A stretch of 53,561 nt of DNA from Streptococcus sp. S784/96/1 (GTDB lineage Bacteria > Bacillota > Bacilli > Lactobacillales > Streptococcaceae): the NCBI RefSeq assembly GCF_902729355.1, contig NZ_CACVCC010000017.1:1-53561 (forward strand). Reading direction: 5' to 3'. Shown here piece after piece: positions 17,146-26,384 of this stretch; position 1 is the first letter of the stretch; each line of letters begins with the position of its first letter. Under the pieces are notes generated by a model that saw only the letters and a program-made list of their open reading frames with translations, was not told the origin of the DNA and searched no databases. The position numbers and the translations under genes were made by a program.

Positions 17146-17767
17146 TCAAATCCTTGTAGCAAGTTTGCTTGTGGTCTGTTAAATCTATCTATTGGACAAA
17201 TTTCCCTTTTACATTCTGTCTTTAGCGACTACGTCAACCATAGCTACCTTAACACCTAAGTGGGAAAGAATTGCAACTGATGCTAATACAAATTCAAAAA
17301 TTATTTTTATTTCTTTTTTAGAAAGTGCGGATTCTCCAAAGGTACGGGAGAGCATCAAAGCCTCCTTCAGGATGCTATTTCTAGATTTGAACCTAACTAT
17401 CGCAGAGAATGATTGGCTACACATGTTGATTACGTGACAGCGTCCGACCTAATCATCCTTATAGAAGGAACTACTACAACATGGATTCTCAATTTCCGTA
17501 GCTCTTCCAAAAGTCCGTTCTTATACTGAGCTCTCTCATTTCTAAGCGCAGACTGCTGTCACTCTCCTACTTCTCAGTAACAGGCTTTGTTAGTCACTTT
17601 CCAGACTATCAAACTCCACAAGACAGTTTTACCATCATGGCAAAAGAAACGATTTAACCTCACTACATTCGTTGGTTCATCACTGATATTAGAGGAGTTA
17701 AAATTCTCATTTTGATTTTGAATAAGTATAAGTCACTTTATTTTGCAAATTAATAACCAAATAACTA
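17146..17767. other. Decayed, formerly coding DNA of unknown origin
   Basis: No intact gene. Protein-like stretches occur in changing frames. On the plus strand they include LLQDAISRFEPNYRRE and HVDYVTASDLIILIEG (about 17365-17480, one stop between) and VTGFVSHFPDYQTPQ (about 17575-17620). On the minus strand a 71-codon frame (17209-17424) contains IKIIFEFVLASVAILSHLG. None is recognised. The mixture of partial frames in both directions suggests remnants rather than a small real gene. Confidence 0.4.
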
Positions 17768-17793
17768 AAAAAGAGCCCTAAGGCCCTCTTTCA
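17768..17793 (-). terminator. Terminator of tpiA
   Basis: On the minus strand AAAGAGGGCC / GGGCTCTTTT with a short loop is followed by a T tract, 5 nt past the stop. Confidence 0.85.
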
Positions 17794-17797
17794 ATGA

Positions 17798-18577
<780 letters not shown>

Positions 18578-18626
18578 TTATTTACATTGTCTATTTTATC
18601 ACATTTTAGACATGAATTAAAGGATT

Positions 18627-19355
18627 TTACAACTTCTCTATAAAATAGCTTTTTAACAGTTGTTTTTCTTTTGGGGTCAATGTGCGGTAGCTACCAGCAG
18701 GTAAGTCTTCTTCCAGACGAAAGCCACCAAAAGAAATTCGTTTGAGGTAAATCACTTTAACCCCATAGGCTAAAAACATTTTTTTGACCTGATGAAATTT
18801 CCCTTCTGAAATAGTCACAGTAGCGCAGCTCTTTTCTGAACTAGAGCTAATAATCTCAAGTCTAGCTGGTTTACAGGTCGTTCCATCTAAAAATACTATG
18901 CCTTTTTCAAAAAAAACTGGCGCATCAGCACGAAGTTTATCATTCACTTCCACATAGTAAGTTTTGTCAACGTGGTGTTTGGGATGAAGCATCCTAAAAC
19001 CTAGTGGACCGTTATTGGTGATAATGACTAAACCTTCGGTGTCACGATCCAAACGTCCAAGAGGATAAAGCCCTTCGCGATAATCATCCTCAGAGATTAA
19101 ATCAATGACTGTCTGATGTTCTTTGTCTGTTCGAGCTGATACCACACCAGCTGGTTTATTCATCACATAATACACTTCTGATGTATGGTTAATCTCCTTA
19201 CCAGAAACTGTAATATTTTGGAGATTCGTATCAACATTGAGGTTAGCAGTTGTAATCACTACTCCATCAACTTTTACCTGATGAGATTTAAGCAGTTTTT
19301 TTATATCATTTCTAGAACCAATACCTGCTGTGGTCAATAATTTATCTAAACGCAT
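18627..19355 (-). CDS. RsuA/RluB-type rRNA pseudouridine synthase (paralogue 1)
   Basis: 242 residues. An N-terminal S4 RNA-binding domain (MRLDKLLTTAGIGSR..., about 1-58) is followed by a pseudouridine synthase core with the catalytic aspartate D103 in GRLDRDTEGL. It also has NKPAG (66-70) and GKFHQVKKMF near the C-terminus. It isomerises a uridine in ribosomal RNA; the RsuA target in 16S rRNA is the best guess, but the site cannot be fixed from sequence. The second copy at 21096-21824 is exactly the same length. The start codon follows a TGC-TATAAT box by 6 nt, so a leaderless mRNA is likely. Confidence 0.9.
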   Translation of the reverse strand: MRLDKLLTTAGIGSRNDIKKLLKSHQVKVDGVVITTANLNVDTNLQNITVSGKEINHTSEVYYVMNKPAGVVSARTDKEHQTVIDLISEDDYREGLYPLGRLDRDTEGLVIITNNGPLGFRMLHPKHHVDKTYYVEVNDKLRADAPVFFEKGIVFLDGTTCKPARLEIISSSSEKSCATVTISEGKFHQVKKMFLAYGVKVIYLKRISFGGFRLEEDLPAGSYRTLTPKEKQLLKSYFIEKL

Positions 19356-19361
19356 AAACTT

Positions 19362-19370
19362 ATTATAGCA
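19362..19370 (-). promoter_or_regulatory. Extended -10 promoter of the rsuA-type gene; predicts a leaderless mRNA
   Basis: TGCTATAAT (TATAAT at 19362-19367) ends 6 nt before ATG 19355. No good -35 hexamer is seen, which is common for extended -10 promoters. Confidence 0.6.
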
Positions 19371-19429
19371 AAATCATATATAAGGCGAGTTGATACCGAT
19401 TCTTGCATCACTAAAATCCAATTACTTTT

Positions 19430-19916
19430 CTACGAAGTTAAGAAAAATAACATAATGAACAAAAAAAGTACTAAACAAGCAAATAGGAGGTCTGTACAAT
19501 TAACGACTAGTTGCACATGATTTGGAAAACATTTACGCATGAGAATTAATATACCTATACCAACAACAACTCCTAAGGTATTCATGAGTAAATCTGTCAC
19601 ATCAGCCATTCCGATTGTCAAAATATACTGTAACATTTCATAAGACGAACTCATCATGAAACCAAGTCCAATAACTTTCCAAATTAGAGGAAAACAACTG
19701 CCAAAAGGAGTAAATGCAATTACGTTAAATAGCAATTCAGTAAATACAATTTCTCCATTAACACCTAAGGGTGAGCAAATGGAATACAATTAACGATTCG
19801 AGGTCCGTAGAAAAATGAAACATAGCTTAAATCCGTTTCAAACTTTAATAAAATCGCCAAGTCAATAATATTAGGTATAGGATGAAAATAGATTTTGTAA
19901 ATTTCCTATTAGTCAT
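19430..19916 (-). pseudogene. VanZ-like membrane protein, broken by frameshifts
   Basis: From ATG 19916 (TAGGAGA upstream) the reading starts MTNRKFTKSIFILYLILLTW. It then continues in a second frame (SYVSFFYGPRIVNCIPFA) and a third (LGVNGEIVFTELLFNVIAFTPFG) that stays open to 19430. Together these give a VanZ-like protein of about 160 residues with about four helices, including the family block NVIAFTPFGS and the YEMLQYILTIGMADVTDLLMN motif. Two frame changes within 130 bp rule out a single sequencing slip. VanZ-like proteins are linked to glycopeptide tolerance in one system, but most have no known role. Confidence 0.75.
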
Positions 19917-20071
19917 TCTTTTTCTCCTAACCGTTAAAAATATTTTTACCTTTTCATTCTATACCTAACCACTCTCCAAATCAAATTTAAGAGGAATCGT
20001 TCTCGTATAGAGCAGATGGCTTGCATTTCCTTATAATATCACTATATAATAATAATAAAAGAAGTGAAAAC

Positions 20072-21013
20072 ATGGGACTTTTACAAGATGGCCAATGGGT
20101 TGACCAATGGTACGATACAAAATCTACCGGTGGTAACTTTGTTCGCACAATAACACAATTTCGCAATTGGATTACAAACGATGGTTCTGCTGGGCCAACC
20201 GGTACGGGTGGTTTTAAGGCTGAATCTGGTCGCTACCACCTTTACATTTCTTTAGCATGTCCTTGGGCACATCACACTCTCATCATGCGTTCGCTCAAAA
20301 ATCTCAAAGAGCATATTTCAATCTCAATCGTTAATCCATTGATGTTGGAAAATGGTTGGACTTTTGAAAAAGCTGACGCTGTTATTGAAGATACTGAGTT
20401 AAACAGCGACTATCTCTATCAGGTCTATCTAGCAGTAAAAGCTGATTACACAGGACGTGTGACCTTACCAGTCCTTTGGGATAAGAAAACAAAAACCATC
20501 GTCAATAATGAATCTGCAAAAATCATCCATATGTTAAATACCGCTTTTGACGATATCACAGGCAATATCGACGATTATGCACCAGAAGAACTTTTAACTG
20601 AAATTGATGACATAAATTCCGTTGTTTATTCCAACATTAACAACGGTGTTTATAAGGCTAGTTTTGCTACAACTCAAGAGGTTAATGCAAAGGAAGTCAA
20701 AAATCTCTTTGCTGCACTAGACCAATTAGAATAACGACTCTCAACCCAAGATTTCTTAGTTGGTAATCGTTTTACAGAAGCAGATACCCGTCTCTTTACC
20801 ACACTTGCACGTTTTGACGCCGTTTATTATGGACATTTCAAAACAAATATTCGTCGATTGATTCTTTGGAACTACACTAAACGTATCTACAATATGCCAA
20901 GAATTGCTGAAACAGTCAATTTTGACCACATAAAAAAACACGTATTATGGTAGCCATAAAACCATTAACCCAACTGGTATCGTGCCAGTAGGCCAGAATT
21001 AGATTGGAATTGA
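20072..21013 (+). pseudogene. ECM4/YqjG-type glutathionyl-hydroquinone reductase, inactivated
   Basis: The reading from ATG 20072 has the family start (MGLLQDGQWVDQW), the active-site CPWA in SLACPWAHHTL, and a normal GST fold to residue 220. An in-frame TAA follows at 20732-20734. The same frame continues (FLVGNRFTEADTRLFTTLARFD, YTKRIYNMPRIAETVNFDHIKKH) to about 20940. Two further frame shifts are then needed to read the conserved tail (NPTGIVPVGPELDWN, stop 21011-21013). The enzyme normally is about 310 residues and reduces glutathionyl-quinones. The loss removes the C-terminal helical domain. A separate YghU-type enzyme is intact at 38679. Confidence 0.82.
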
Positions 21014-21019
21014 TAACAT

Positions 21020-21070
21020 AAAAGTAGGACAAAAATCAGAGCCAAAAACTCTGCTTCTGTCCTACTTTTT
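21020..21070. terminator. Bidirectional terminator between convergent genes
   Basis: The 12-bp stem AAAAGTAGGACA / TGTCCTACTTTT has T or A tracts on both sides and an inner CAGAG / CTCTG pair. It serves the ECM4 pseudogene (plus) and the second rsuA-type gene (minus). Confidence 0.8.
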
Positions 21071-21095
21071 CTTCTAACTTATCACAGTTTTAAAT

Positions 21096-21824
21096 CTACA
21101 AAGAAACACCAAATTCTTTTAAACTATCTAATTCTTCTTCTGTCAGACGACGATAATCACCTCTGGCTAAATCGGTTGGTAAGGATAAGGGGCCCATGGA
21201 CAGGCGTTCCAAAGATAATACTTCTTTACCACGACTAGCTACCATGCGTTTTACTTGATGGAATTTCCCTTCACGGATAGTAATATTAACGCGACAACAA
21301 TTTTCAGTCTCATCTACTGATAAAATCTCAAGACGTGCTGGCTGACAGGTGTAATCTTTTAGGGTTATGCCCTTTTCAAAAGCTAATACGTCAGCGTAGT
21401 CCATAATCCCCAAAACGTCTGCAAGGTAATTTTTATCCACATGTTTTTTTGGTGATAACATGGCATGAGCAAGCTGACCATTATTAGTTAATAAAAGGAG
21501 CCCTGTCGTATCAATATCTAATCGCCCAACTGGAAAGACCTCCTTATGACGAGCATCATCATCTAAAAGATCTAAAACGGTTCGGTGATGGTTGTCTTCA
21601 GTTGCAGAAATGACACCACTAGGTTTATTGAGTAAATAGTAAACAAATTTTTCATAGCTTAGTTGACGATTGAGATAGATGATTTGATCTATCGTTTCAT
21701 TAATCTGTAGTTTCGATGAAGTTTCAACTTTTCCATTAACAGTTACTTGCTTTTTCTTCAGAATGGTTTTAACTTCTGTCCTAGAGCCTACACCACAATC
21801 TACCAAAAATTTATCCAGACGCAT
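21096..21824 (-). CDS. RsuA/RluB-type rRNA pseudouridine synthase (paralogue 2)
   Basis: 242 residues with an S4 domain (MRLDKFLVDCGVGSR...) and a synthase core carrying D103 in GRLDIDTTGL, NKPSG (66-70) and GKFHQVKRMV. It clearly descends from the same ancestor as the protein at 18627-19355, yet differs at many positions, so this is an old duplication or two separate family members. ATG 21824 has AAAGGAAA upstream, unlike the leaderless paralogue. The in-frame start at 21872 would add 16 residues not found in the family. The two paralogues are likely to modify different rRNA sites. Confidence 0.9.
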   Translation of the reverse strand: MRLDKFLVDCGVGSRTEVKTILKKKQVTVNGKVETSSKLQINETIDQIIYLNRQLSYEKFVYYLLNKPSGVISATEDNHHRTVLDLLDDDARHKEVFPVGRLDIDTTGLLLLTNNGQLAHAMLSPKKHVDKNYLADVLGIMDYADVLAFEKGITLKDYTCQPARLEILSVDETENCCRVNITIREGKFHQVKRMVASRGKEVLSLERLSMGPLSLPTDLARGDYRRLTEEELDSLKEFGVSL

Positions 21825-21917
21825 GATATTTCCTTTCTTTTCAACTATTATAGCACAAAAAGAGAAGACCAATTGAGGTCCTCTCCAAAACTTAGCTTTC
21901 TAAAGTTGTTTCATACC

Positions 21918-24728
21918 TTAAAAATTCATTTTATAATAGTCAGTGATACCTTTAACAATACCATTAGCTAACTTCTCACGATAGTCCACCGTTGCGATTT
22001 TTCGATTTTCTTCTACATTTGATAAATAACCAAGTTCTAATAACACCGCTGGCGCTGTTGTCTCACGAAGAACTGCAAAGGTATTGCGTTTAACACCATT
22101 ATTTTTAGCACCACTTGTTCCAACTACTGAACTTTGGATATTAGAAGCAAGACTCGCACTTAGGCGTAACCGCTCTGCATTATTATGATATGCCTTGTTG
22201 ATTTTTGCTGGGTATTCTGCATAATATTGATAATAGTAAGTTTCAACACCAGACACTGTTGGTGCAGTTGCAGCATTGTAATGGATACTGATAAACAAGT
22301 CTGCATTAGATTGATTTGCCTTTTCAGAGCGAGGTAACAAATCAACAAATTGATCATCTGAACGTGTTAAAACAACAGAATATCCAAGTGCTTCTAATTT
22401 ACTCTTCAAACGATTTTGCATATCTAAGTTCAAAACTTTTTCTTGTTGACCATAATAGGTAGCACCAGGATCCGTTCCGCCGTGACCAGCATCTAGATAA
22501 ATAACCTTATTGACAATTTGATAATTCCCTTGTGACGCTGATCCAACCTGAAGATTTGACATTGTAACATTTAAGTTAGTCTCTTGAGCCCCTACAAACT
22601 CCCGCCTACCATTGTTTTCAACCATATACAAGTGAACATGATACTTCCCACTACTATATTTATGGTTACTTGCATTCACGGTGATTTTATAGGTTCCATT
22701 TTCTTGCTTGTTTGCTATATACCATTGGATATCGTCTTGACCGCGAGTCTCTGACCAAGTTGGTAATTGAACTTCCTTCACACCTATTTTCGATTGAATA
22801 TCGGAAACAATGACATCAAAAGTTCCTTTTTGATGATTCACATTTTGAATACTTAATATTGCCATCGGTTTAGATATTTCTTTGACTTCAATCTTAGTGT
22901 CATCTAAGAAAAGTAATCTCCCCTCAACCGTACGGCCGTAAATGTGAACATGATAAGTACCTGAATCAAAGTTATGGTCTTTACTATTAACAGTTAGACT
23001 GTAGCTACCATCTTTTTGTTTTTGACCAGTATACCATTTAATATCGTCTTGACCACCTTTAGAAGACCAGGTTGGAAGAAGAATTGTATTGATATAGCTT
23101 GGAATATTCTTCACTGTAACTTCAAAACTTGTATCTGTCAAGGCTTGAATCTGCGTTTCTGCTTTAGGAGTTACAACACGATAGGTGGTATTCGCATTTA
23201 AGAAAATATTTTCTACTCGACCAGCATTCCCATAAACATGGATATGATAGAGACCGCTCTCATACTGATGATCCCTGATATTGACTGTCAAGCTATGAGT
23301 ACCATTCCCTTGATTCTTAGCAATATACCATCTGATATCATCTTGACCATTTTTATCATTCCAAGTCGGAATACGAACCTGATCAATATAACTTGGAACA
23401 TTGGTTACCGTAACTGTAAATTGATCGTCCGAAACTTTAGTGACTTGAGTCTGTGTTTCTAACTTAGGCTGATTATAACTAACTCCTCCTAAAAAGGTTT
23501 TCTTACCACCACTCTCTCCATATAAATGAAGCTGGTAACCTTCTGTTTCAAATTGGTGATGTTCGAGATCAATAGTCACTCTATACGCCCCATCCTCTTG
23601 CTTGGAGGGTTGATACCATTTTATATCATCTTGACCATTTTTTGAAGTCCAAGTCGGTAAAAACACCTTATGGTATTTTTGCGGAATATCACGGATTGTC
23701 ACTTCAAATGTACGATCATTATTAGACTTTATTGTTATGGATGGGGCTTTAGGAACAGGTTGATTATAAATAGCTTGACCGACGAAAACTTTCTTACCAT
23801 TTGGTTTTCCTTCATAATAGTGAATATGGTAAAGTCCTGTTGAAGATTTATGATTATCCATATCCACAGAAACTTTATAAGTCCCATTGCTTTGCTTTTG
23901 TCCTTCGTACCATATCAAATCGTCTTGGCCATTAACCTCAGACCATATCGGTACATAGAGAGCATAAAAATAGCCTGGAACATTTGAAATAGTGATATCA
24001 AAGCTTCTCTGACTCGTCGTCGTTATTTTCGTCTCAAGCTGAGGCTGATCTAACATAACTTCTTCTGATCTGATAAAAGTCATTTTACCAGTAACCTTTT
24101 GACGAAAATAAGCATGAAAATGGTATAGTCCATACTCCCAATGATTTGTATAAGGAATATTAGCTTGACCATTTTGAAGGTTATACCATTGAATATCATC
24201 TTGATTATCTTTATTTGACCAAACAGCCACTAAAAGTTCACTGTCCTTTGGTATATTATCTTGGTAGCTAACGGTCATCATCTCAGTCTTTTGGGTCACT
24301 GTTAAGGGATTTGCGACAACAGAAGCAGCTAGAGGCTCTTCCTCCCTTTCAGTTGTAGTTTCGACAGATTTATCTTGAGAGGCTACTTGAGTATTTATAG
24401 ACAAGTCAGAGGTACGTTCTAGGTTAGTAGTTACACTTGAACCGATTTCTTGAGAAGTTAACTCTTCATTGGATAAGCTCACCATATTACTATTAATCAG
24501 TTCTTTGACTTCTATTTCCTCAACGTCTAAATTCGATTCAAATGAAGTAGAAACAGAGGCTAAATTTCGATTACTTACTGAAGCAGGCGTTGCTAAAGAC
24601 GTATCTGAGGAAGTAGGATTTTCTTGAGGGACTGATAAACTTTCATCTGCTTGAACTTCAGTATTTGCAAGAAAGAGCGTAAGTAGCAAAGGAATCATTA
24701 GATAAGTTTTTAAAGATTTTTCCATCAT
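21918..24728 (-). CDS. Secreted N-acetylmuramoyl-L-alanine amidase with six GBS Bsp-like repeats
   Basis: 936 residues. A signal peptide (about 1-27, ending VQA-DE) is followed by a Ser/Thr/Glu-rich region to about 145. Six repeats of roughly 95 residues come next, each with QDDI-WY and a Y-H-H-Y block (GBS Bsp-like repeat family). The C-terminal Amidase_3 domain (742-936) carries the zinc set H749 (DAGHGG), E763, H816 (SIHYNA) and catalytic E898 (LLELGYLSN). It cleaves the MurNAc-L-Ala bond of peptidoglycan. No LPXTG anchor is present. The start may be 24728 or 24725; GGAG favours the second. A TGC-TATAAT promoter lies at 24758-24766. Confidence 0.93.
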   Translation of the reverse strand: MMEKSLKTYLMIPLLLTLFLANTEVQADESLSVPQENPTSSDTSLATPASVSNRNLASVSTSFESNLDVEEIEVKELINSNMVSLSNEELTSQEIGSSVTTNLERTSDLSINTQVASQDKSVETTTEREEEPLAASVVANPLTVTQKTEMMTVSYQDNIPKDSELLVAVWSNKDNQDDIQWYNLQNGQANIPYTNHWEYGLYHFHAYFRQKVTGKMTFIRSEEVMLDQPQLETKITTTSQRSFDITISNVPGYFYALYVPIWSEVNGQDDLIWYEGQKQSNGTYKVSVDMDNHKSSTGLYHIHYYEGKPNGKKVFVGQAIYNQPVPKAPSITIKSNNDRTFEVTIRDIPQKYHKVFLPTWTSKNGQDDIKWYQPSKQEDGAYRVTIDLEHHQFETEGYQLHLYGESGGKKTFLGGVSYNQPKLETQTQVTKVSDDQFTVTVTNVPSYIDQVRIPTWNDKNGQDDIRWYIAKNQGNGTHSLTVNIRDHQYESGLYHIHVYGNAGRVENIFLNANTTYRVVTPKAETQIQALTDTSFEVTVKNIPSYINTILLPTWSSKGGQDDIKWYTGQKQKDGSYSLTVNSKDHNFDSGTYHVHIYGRTVEGRLLFLDDTKIEVKEISKPMAILSIQNVNHQKGTFDVIVSDIQSKIGVKEVQLPTWSETRGQDDIQWYIANKQENGTYKITVNASNHKYSSGKYHVHLYMVENNGRREFVGAQETNLNVTMSNLQVGSASQGNYQIVNKVIYLDAGHGGTDPGATYYGQQEKVLNLDMQNRLKSKLEALGYSVVLTRSDDQFVDLLPRSEKANQSNADLFISIHYNAATAPTVSGVETYYYQYYAEYPAKINKAYHNNAERLRLSASLASNIQSSVVGTSGAKNNGVKRNTFAVLRETTAPAVLLELGYLSNVEENRKIATVDYREKLANGIVKGITDYYKMNF

Positions 24729-24757
24729 ATCTCCAATATTTTCCGAATATTTTTACC

Positions 24758-24766
24758 ATTATAGCA
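24758..24766 (-). promoter_or_regulatory. Extended -10 promoter of the amidase gene
   Basis: TGCTATAAT with TATAAT at 24758-24763. It lies directly next to the palindrome GCATAAAATTATGC. The leader would be about 25 nt and contains GGAG. Confidence 0.6.
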
Positions 24767-24789
24767 TAATTTTATGCGATAATAAAACA

Positions 24790-25438
24790 CTTTTAAAAGA
24801 ATAAAACAAAGTCAAGCTTTAGAGCTCGTCATTTTTCTTCAATACTACATTTCTAAAATTAGACCAATTACATGTCCATTGGACAATTTAAAATGGATGC
24901 TTAAAATTTGCAGAATGTCTAGTTATAGATTTATAATCAACTACTGTGTCAAATTGTCACCACTATAACGTTAAGGAGGTTGATACAAATATCTCAACCT
25001 TATCTTTTTGATAGTAATAACAGATTGATGTAATGGTTGATTGGAAGTCTGCAACTGGACACCTCTTTATTTTAGTACCACGCAATCATTAACGGTATCC
25101 TGTACGACCGTGAGAACCTTCGTTCATCTTATTTCCAACCTCAAAAGGCTTCCCAAGACTTTTGAGCTATGCGGATGTGGGAGTAAAAACTGTTCATTGG
25201 ACAGTTTCAGCTCGAGCTTATAAACCAGAGAGCGAGGAAAATCGAAATCATCATTTTTTTGTCGATTTAACGATTTTTTGTCCACTCTCTTTCCTTTATT
25301 TTTCGGTTTTAAATGTATATCAATCATTTTATAAGATTTATTTGATACTATCTAATATAACAGTATTAACTAATTAAAGTAGCATTCTTTTACTTATTTT
25401 GATAAAATGACACAAATAAGAAAAAGCAAGGAATAACT
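24790..25438. other. Gene-free region with a hairpin and decayed repeat sequence
   Basis: No gene is supported. At 24971-25005, TAAGGAGGTTGA / TCTCAACCTTA followed by TCTTTTT looks like a terminator, but no gene ends nearby on the plus strand. The phrase CAACCTCAAAAGG near 25137 resembles a phrase near 52257 and a dispersed streptococcal intergenic repeat. ATTGGACARTTT occurs near 24880 and 25196 and may be scraps of IS ends. A TGA-TAAAAT box (about 25400) probably drives yueI. Confidence 0.4.
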
Positions 25439-25885
25439 ATGGATAGCTTGGAAAATCGAATTTTATCTCACTCTTCTAATGAGCACCGCTTTGACCCAAA
25501 TCAGCAAAAAGAGTTTTTAGGAACCTTTAGAGAAAGAGTTGTTTTAGCTATTAAAACAACCGATTTAAGTCCTGAATTGTTCAAAAACCTCCCATATTTT
25601 CTAGTCGATTTCAATCAGAATTGGCAGCCTTTAGTAGCTAAAATTTCCTCAGAAATCAACATTTCATCGCAAATGTCCTTGATGAAATTGGCGAAACAGC
25701 ATAACCTCCCTAGCACGATTGTCCAGGAAAAAGAGGCGACATCTCCTTACGCCTTTATCGTACATTCCGACCATGCCATAAACTTAGAACAAATTGAACC
25801 AGTGTTGGCTACCTCCTCCTCAGACAATGCAAGTCCTAAACATAAAAAATTATCCTTTTTTGGAAAATTATGGAAAAAGCGATAA
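25439..25885 (+). CDS. YueI family (DUF1694) protein
   Basis: A 148-residue soluble protein that begins MDSLENRILSHSSNEHRFDPNQQKEFLGTF-like (the conserved LG-F-ERV block of DUF1694) and ends in a short basic tail. The family is small, found in Bacillales and Lactobacillales, and has no known biochemical function; a structure-based link to RNA-binding folds has been proposed only in general terms. AAGG lies upstream of ATG 25439. It stands alone, followed after about 70 bp by the mini-IS element. Confidence 0.8.
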   Translation: MDSLENRILSHSSNEHRFDPNQQKEFLGTFRERVVLAIKTTDLSPELFKNLPYFLVDFNQNWQPLVAKISSEINISSQMSLMKLAKQHNLPSTIVQEKEATSPYAFIVHSDHAINLEQIEPVLATSSSDNASPKHKKLSFFGKLWKKR

Positions 25886-25953
25886 TCACAAAATCAAAGC
25901 TACAGTGCTAATCCCCCAAAATCGAAGATACAAAAAGAGGTAGGAATTTGATA

Positions 25954-26360
25954 TACTCCCCTTATAGTGGACAGTGAAAAAACAAAAATTCACTAGAAAC
26001 TAAAAGGGGAGTTTTCGTATGTCAAAAAGAATTCCAAAATGAGTAGAAGAAAAACTAGAGATTGTTAACTTATATTTAGAAAAAGGGAAATCCATTTCAA
26101 GCTTAATAAGGGAATATGGCGTCAGTGATACTGCCATTAGAACTTGGGTTCGTAAATACCAACAGCTAGGTGTAGCAGGACTAAGAGAAAGTAAAACTTG
26201 GACGAGGTACTCAAAAAAAATCAAAGCAACTAGTAAAGGAATCTATTTTTACAATAACGAACGATTTCAAGAGAAGCACAACGGCCTTGCCCCTCTTGAA
26301 TTGAGGGACAAGGCCGTTGCTTAATCTTTTATTATTTCATTGTCCACTTGACAGGGAGCA
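25954..26360 (+). mobile_element. 407-bp mini-IS (MITE-like deletion derivative of an IS3-family element)
   Basis: Both ends carry related inverted repeats of about 30 bp, with ACTCCCC...AGTGGACAGTGAAA on the left matching the reverse of TTTCATTGTCCACT...GGGAGCA on the right. Inside, one frame (26019-26324) joins the helix-turn-helix N-terminus of OrfA (GKSISSLIREYGVSDTAI) directly to the C-terminus of OrfB (YNNERFQEKHNGLAPLE). The frame is continuous except for a TGA at codon 8. About 800-1000 bp of a normal IS, including the DDE core, are gone. With both ends kept it could be moved by a related transposase. Confidence 0.75.
26280..26318 (-). terminator. IS-borne hairpin at the 3' end of ezrA
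   Basis: The stem AACGGCCTTG / CAAGGCCGTT with an inner CCCTC / GAGGG helix lies 67 nt beyond the ezrA stop. It is the second copy of the hairpin at 12783-12820. Confidence 0.55.
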
Positions 26361-26384
26361 GTTTAATTTTCCTAACCTCTCTTT

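Noticed and set aside
17209..17424. 71-codon minus-strand frame as a real small gene
   Set aside because: It has no ribosome site or promoter, and the opposite strand has competing protein-like pieces; it is treated as a remnant.
24971..25005. Riboswitch or T-box at the AGGAGGTTGA hairpin
   Set aside because: No gene follows within reach and no conserved aptamer or T-box motif is present; it looks like a stray terminator.
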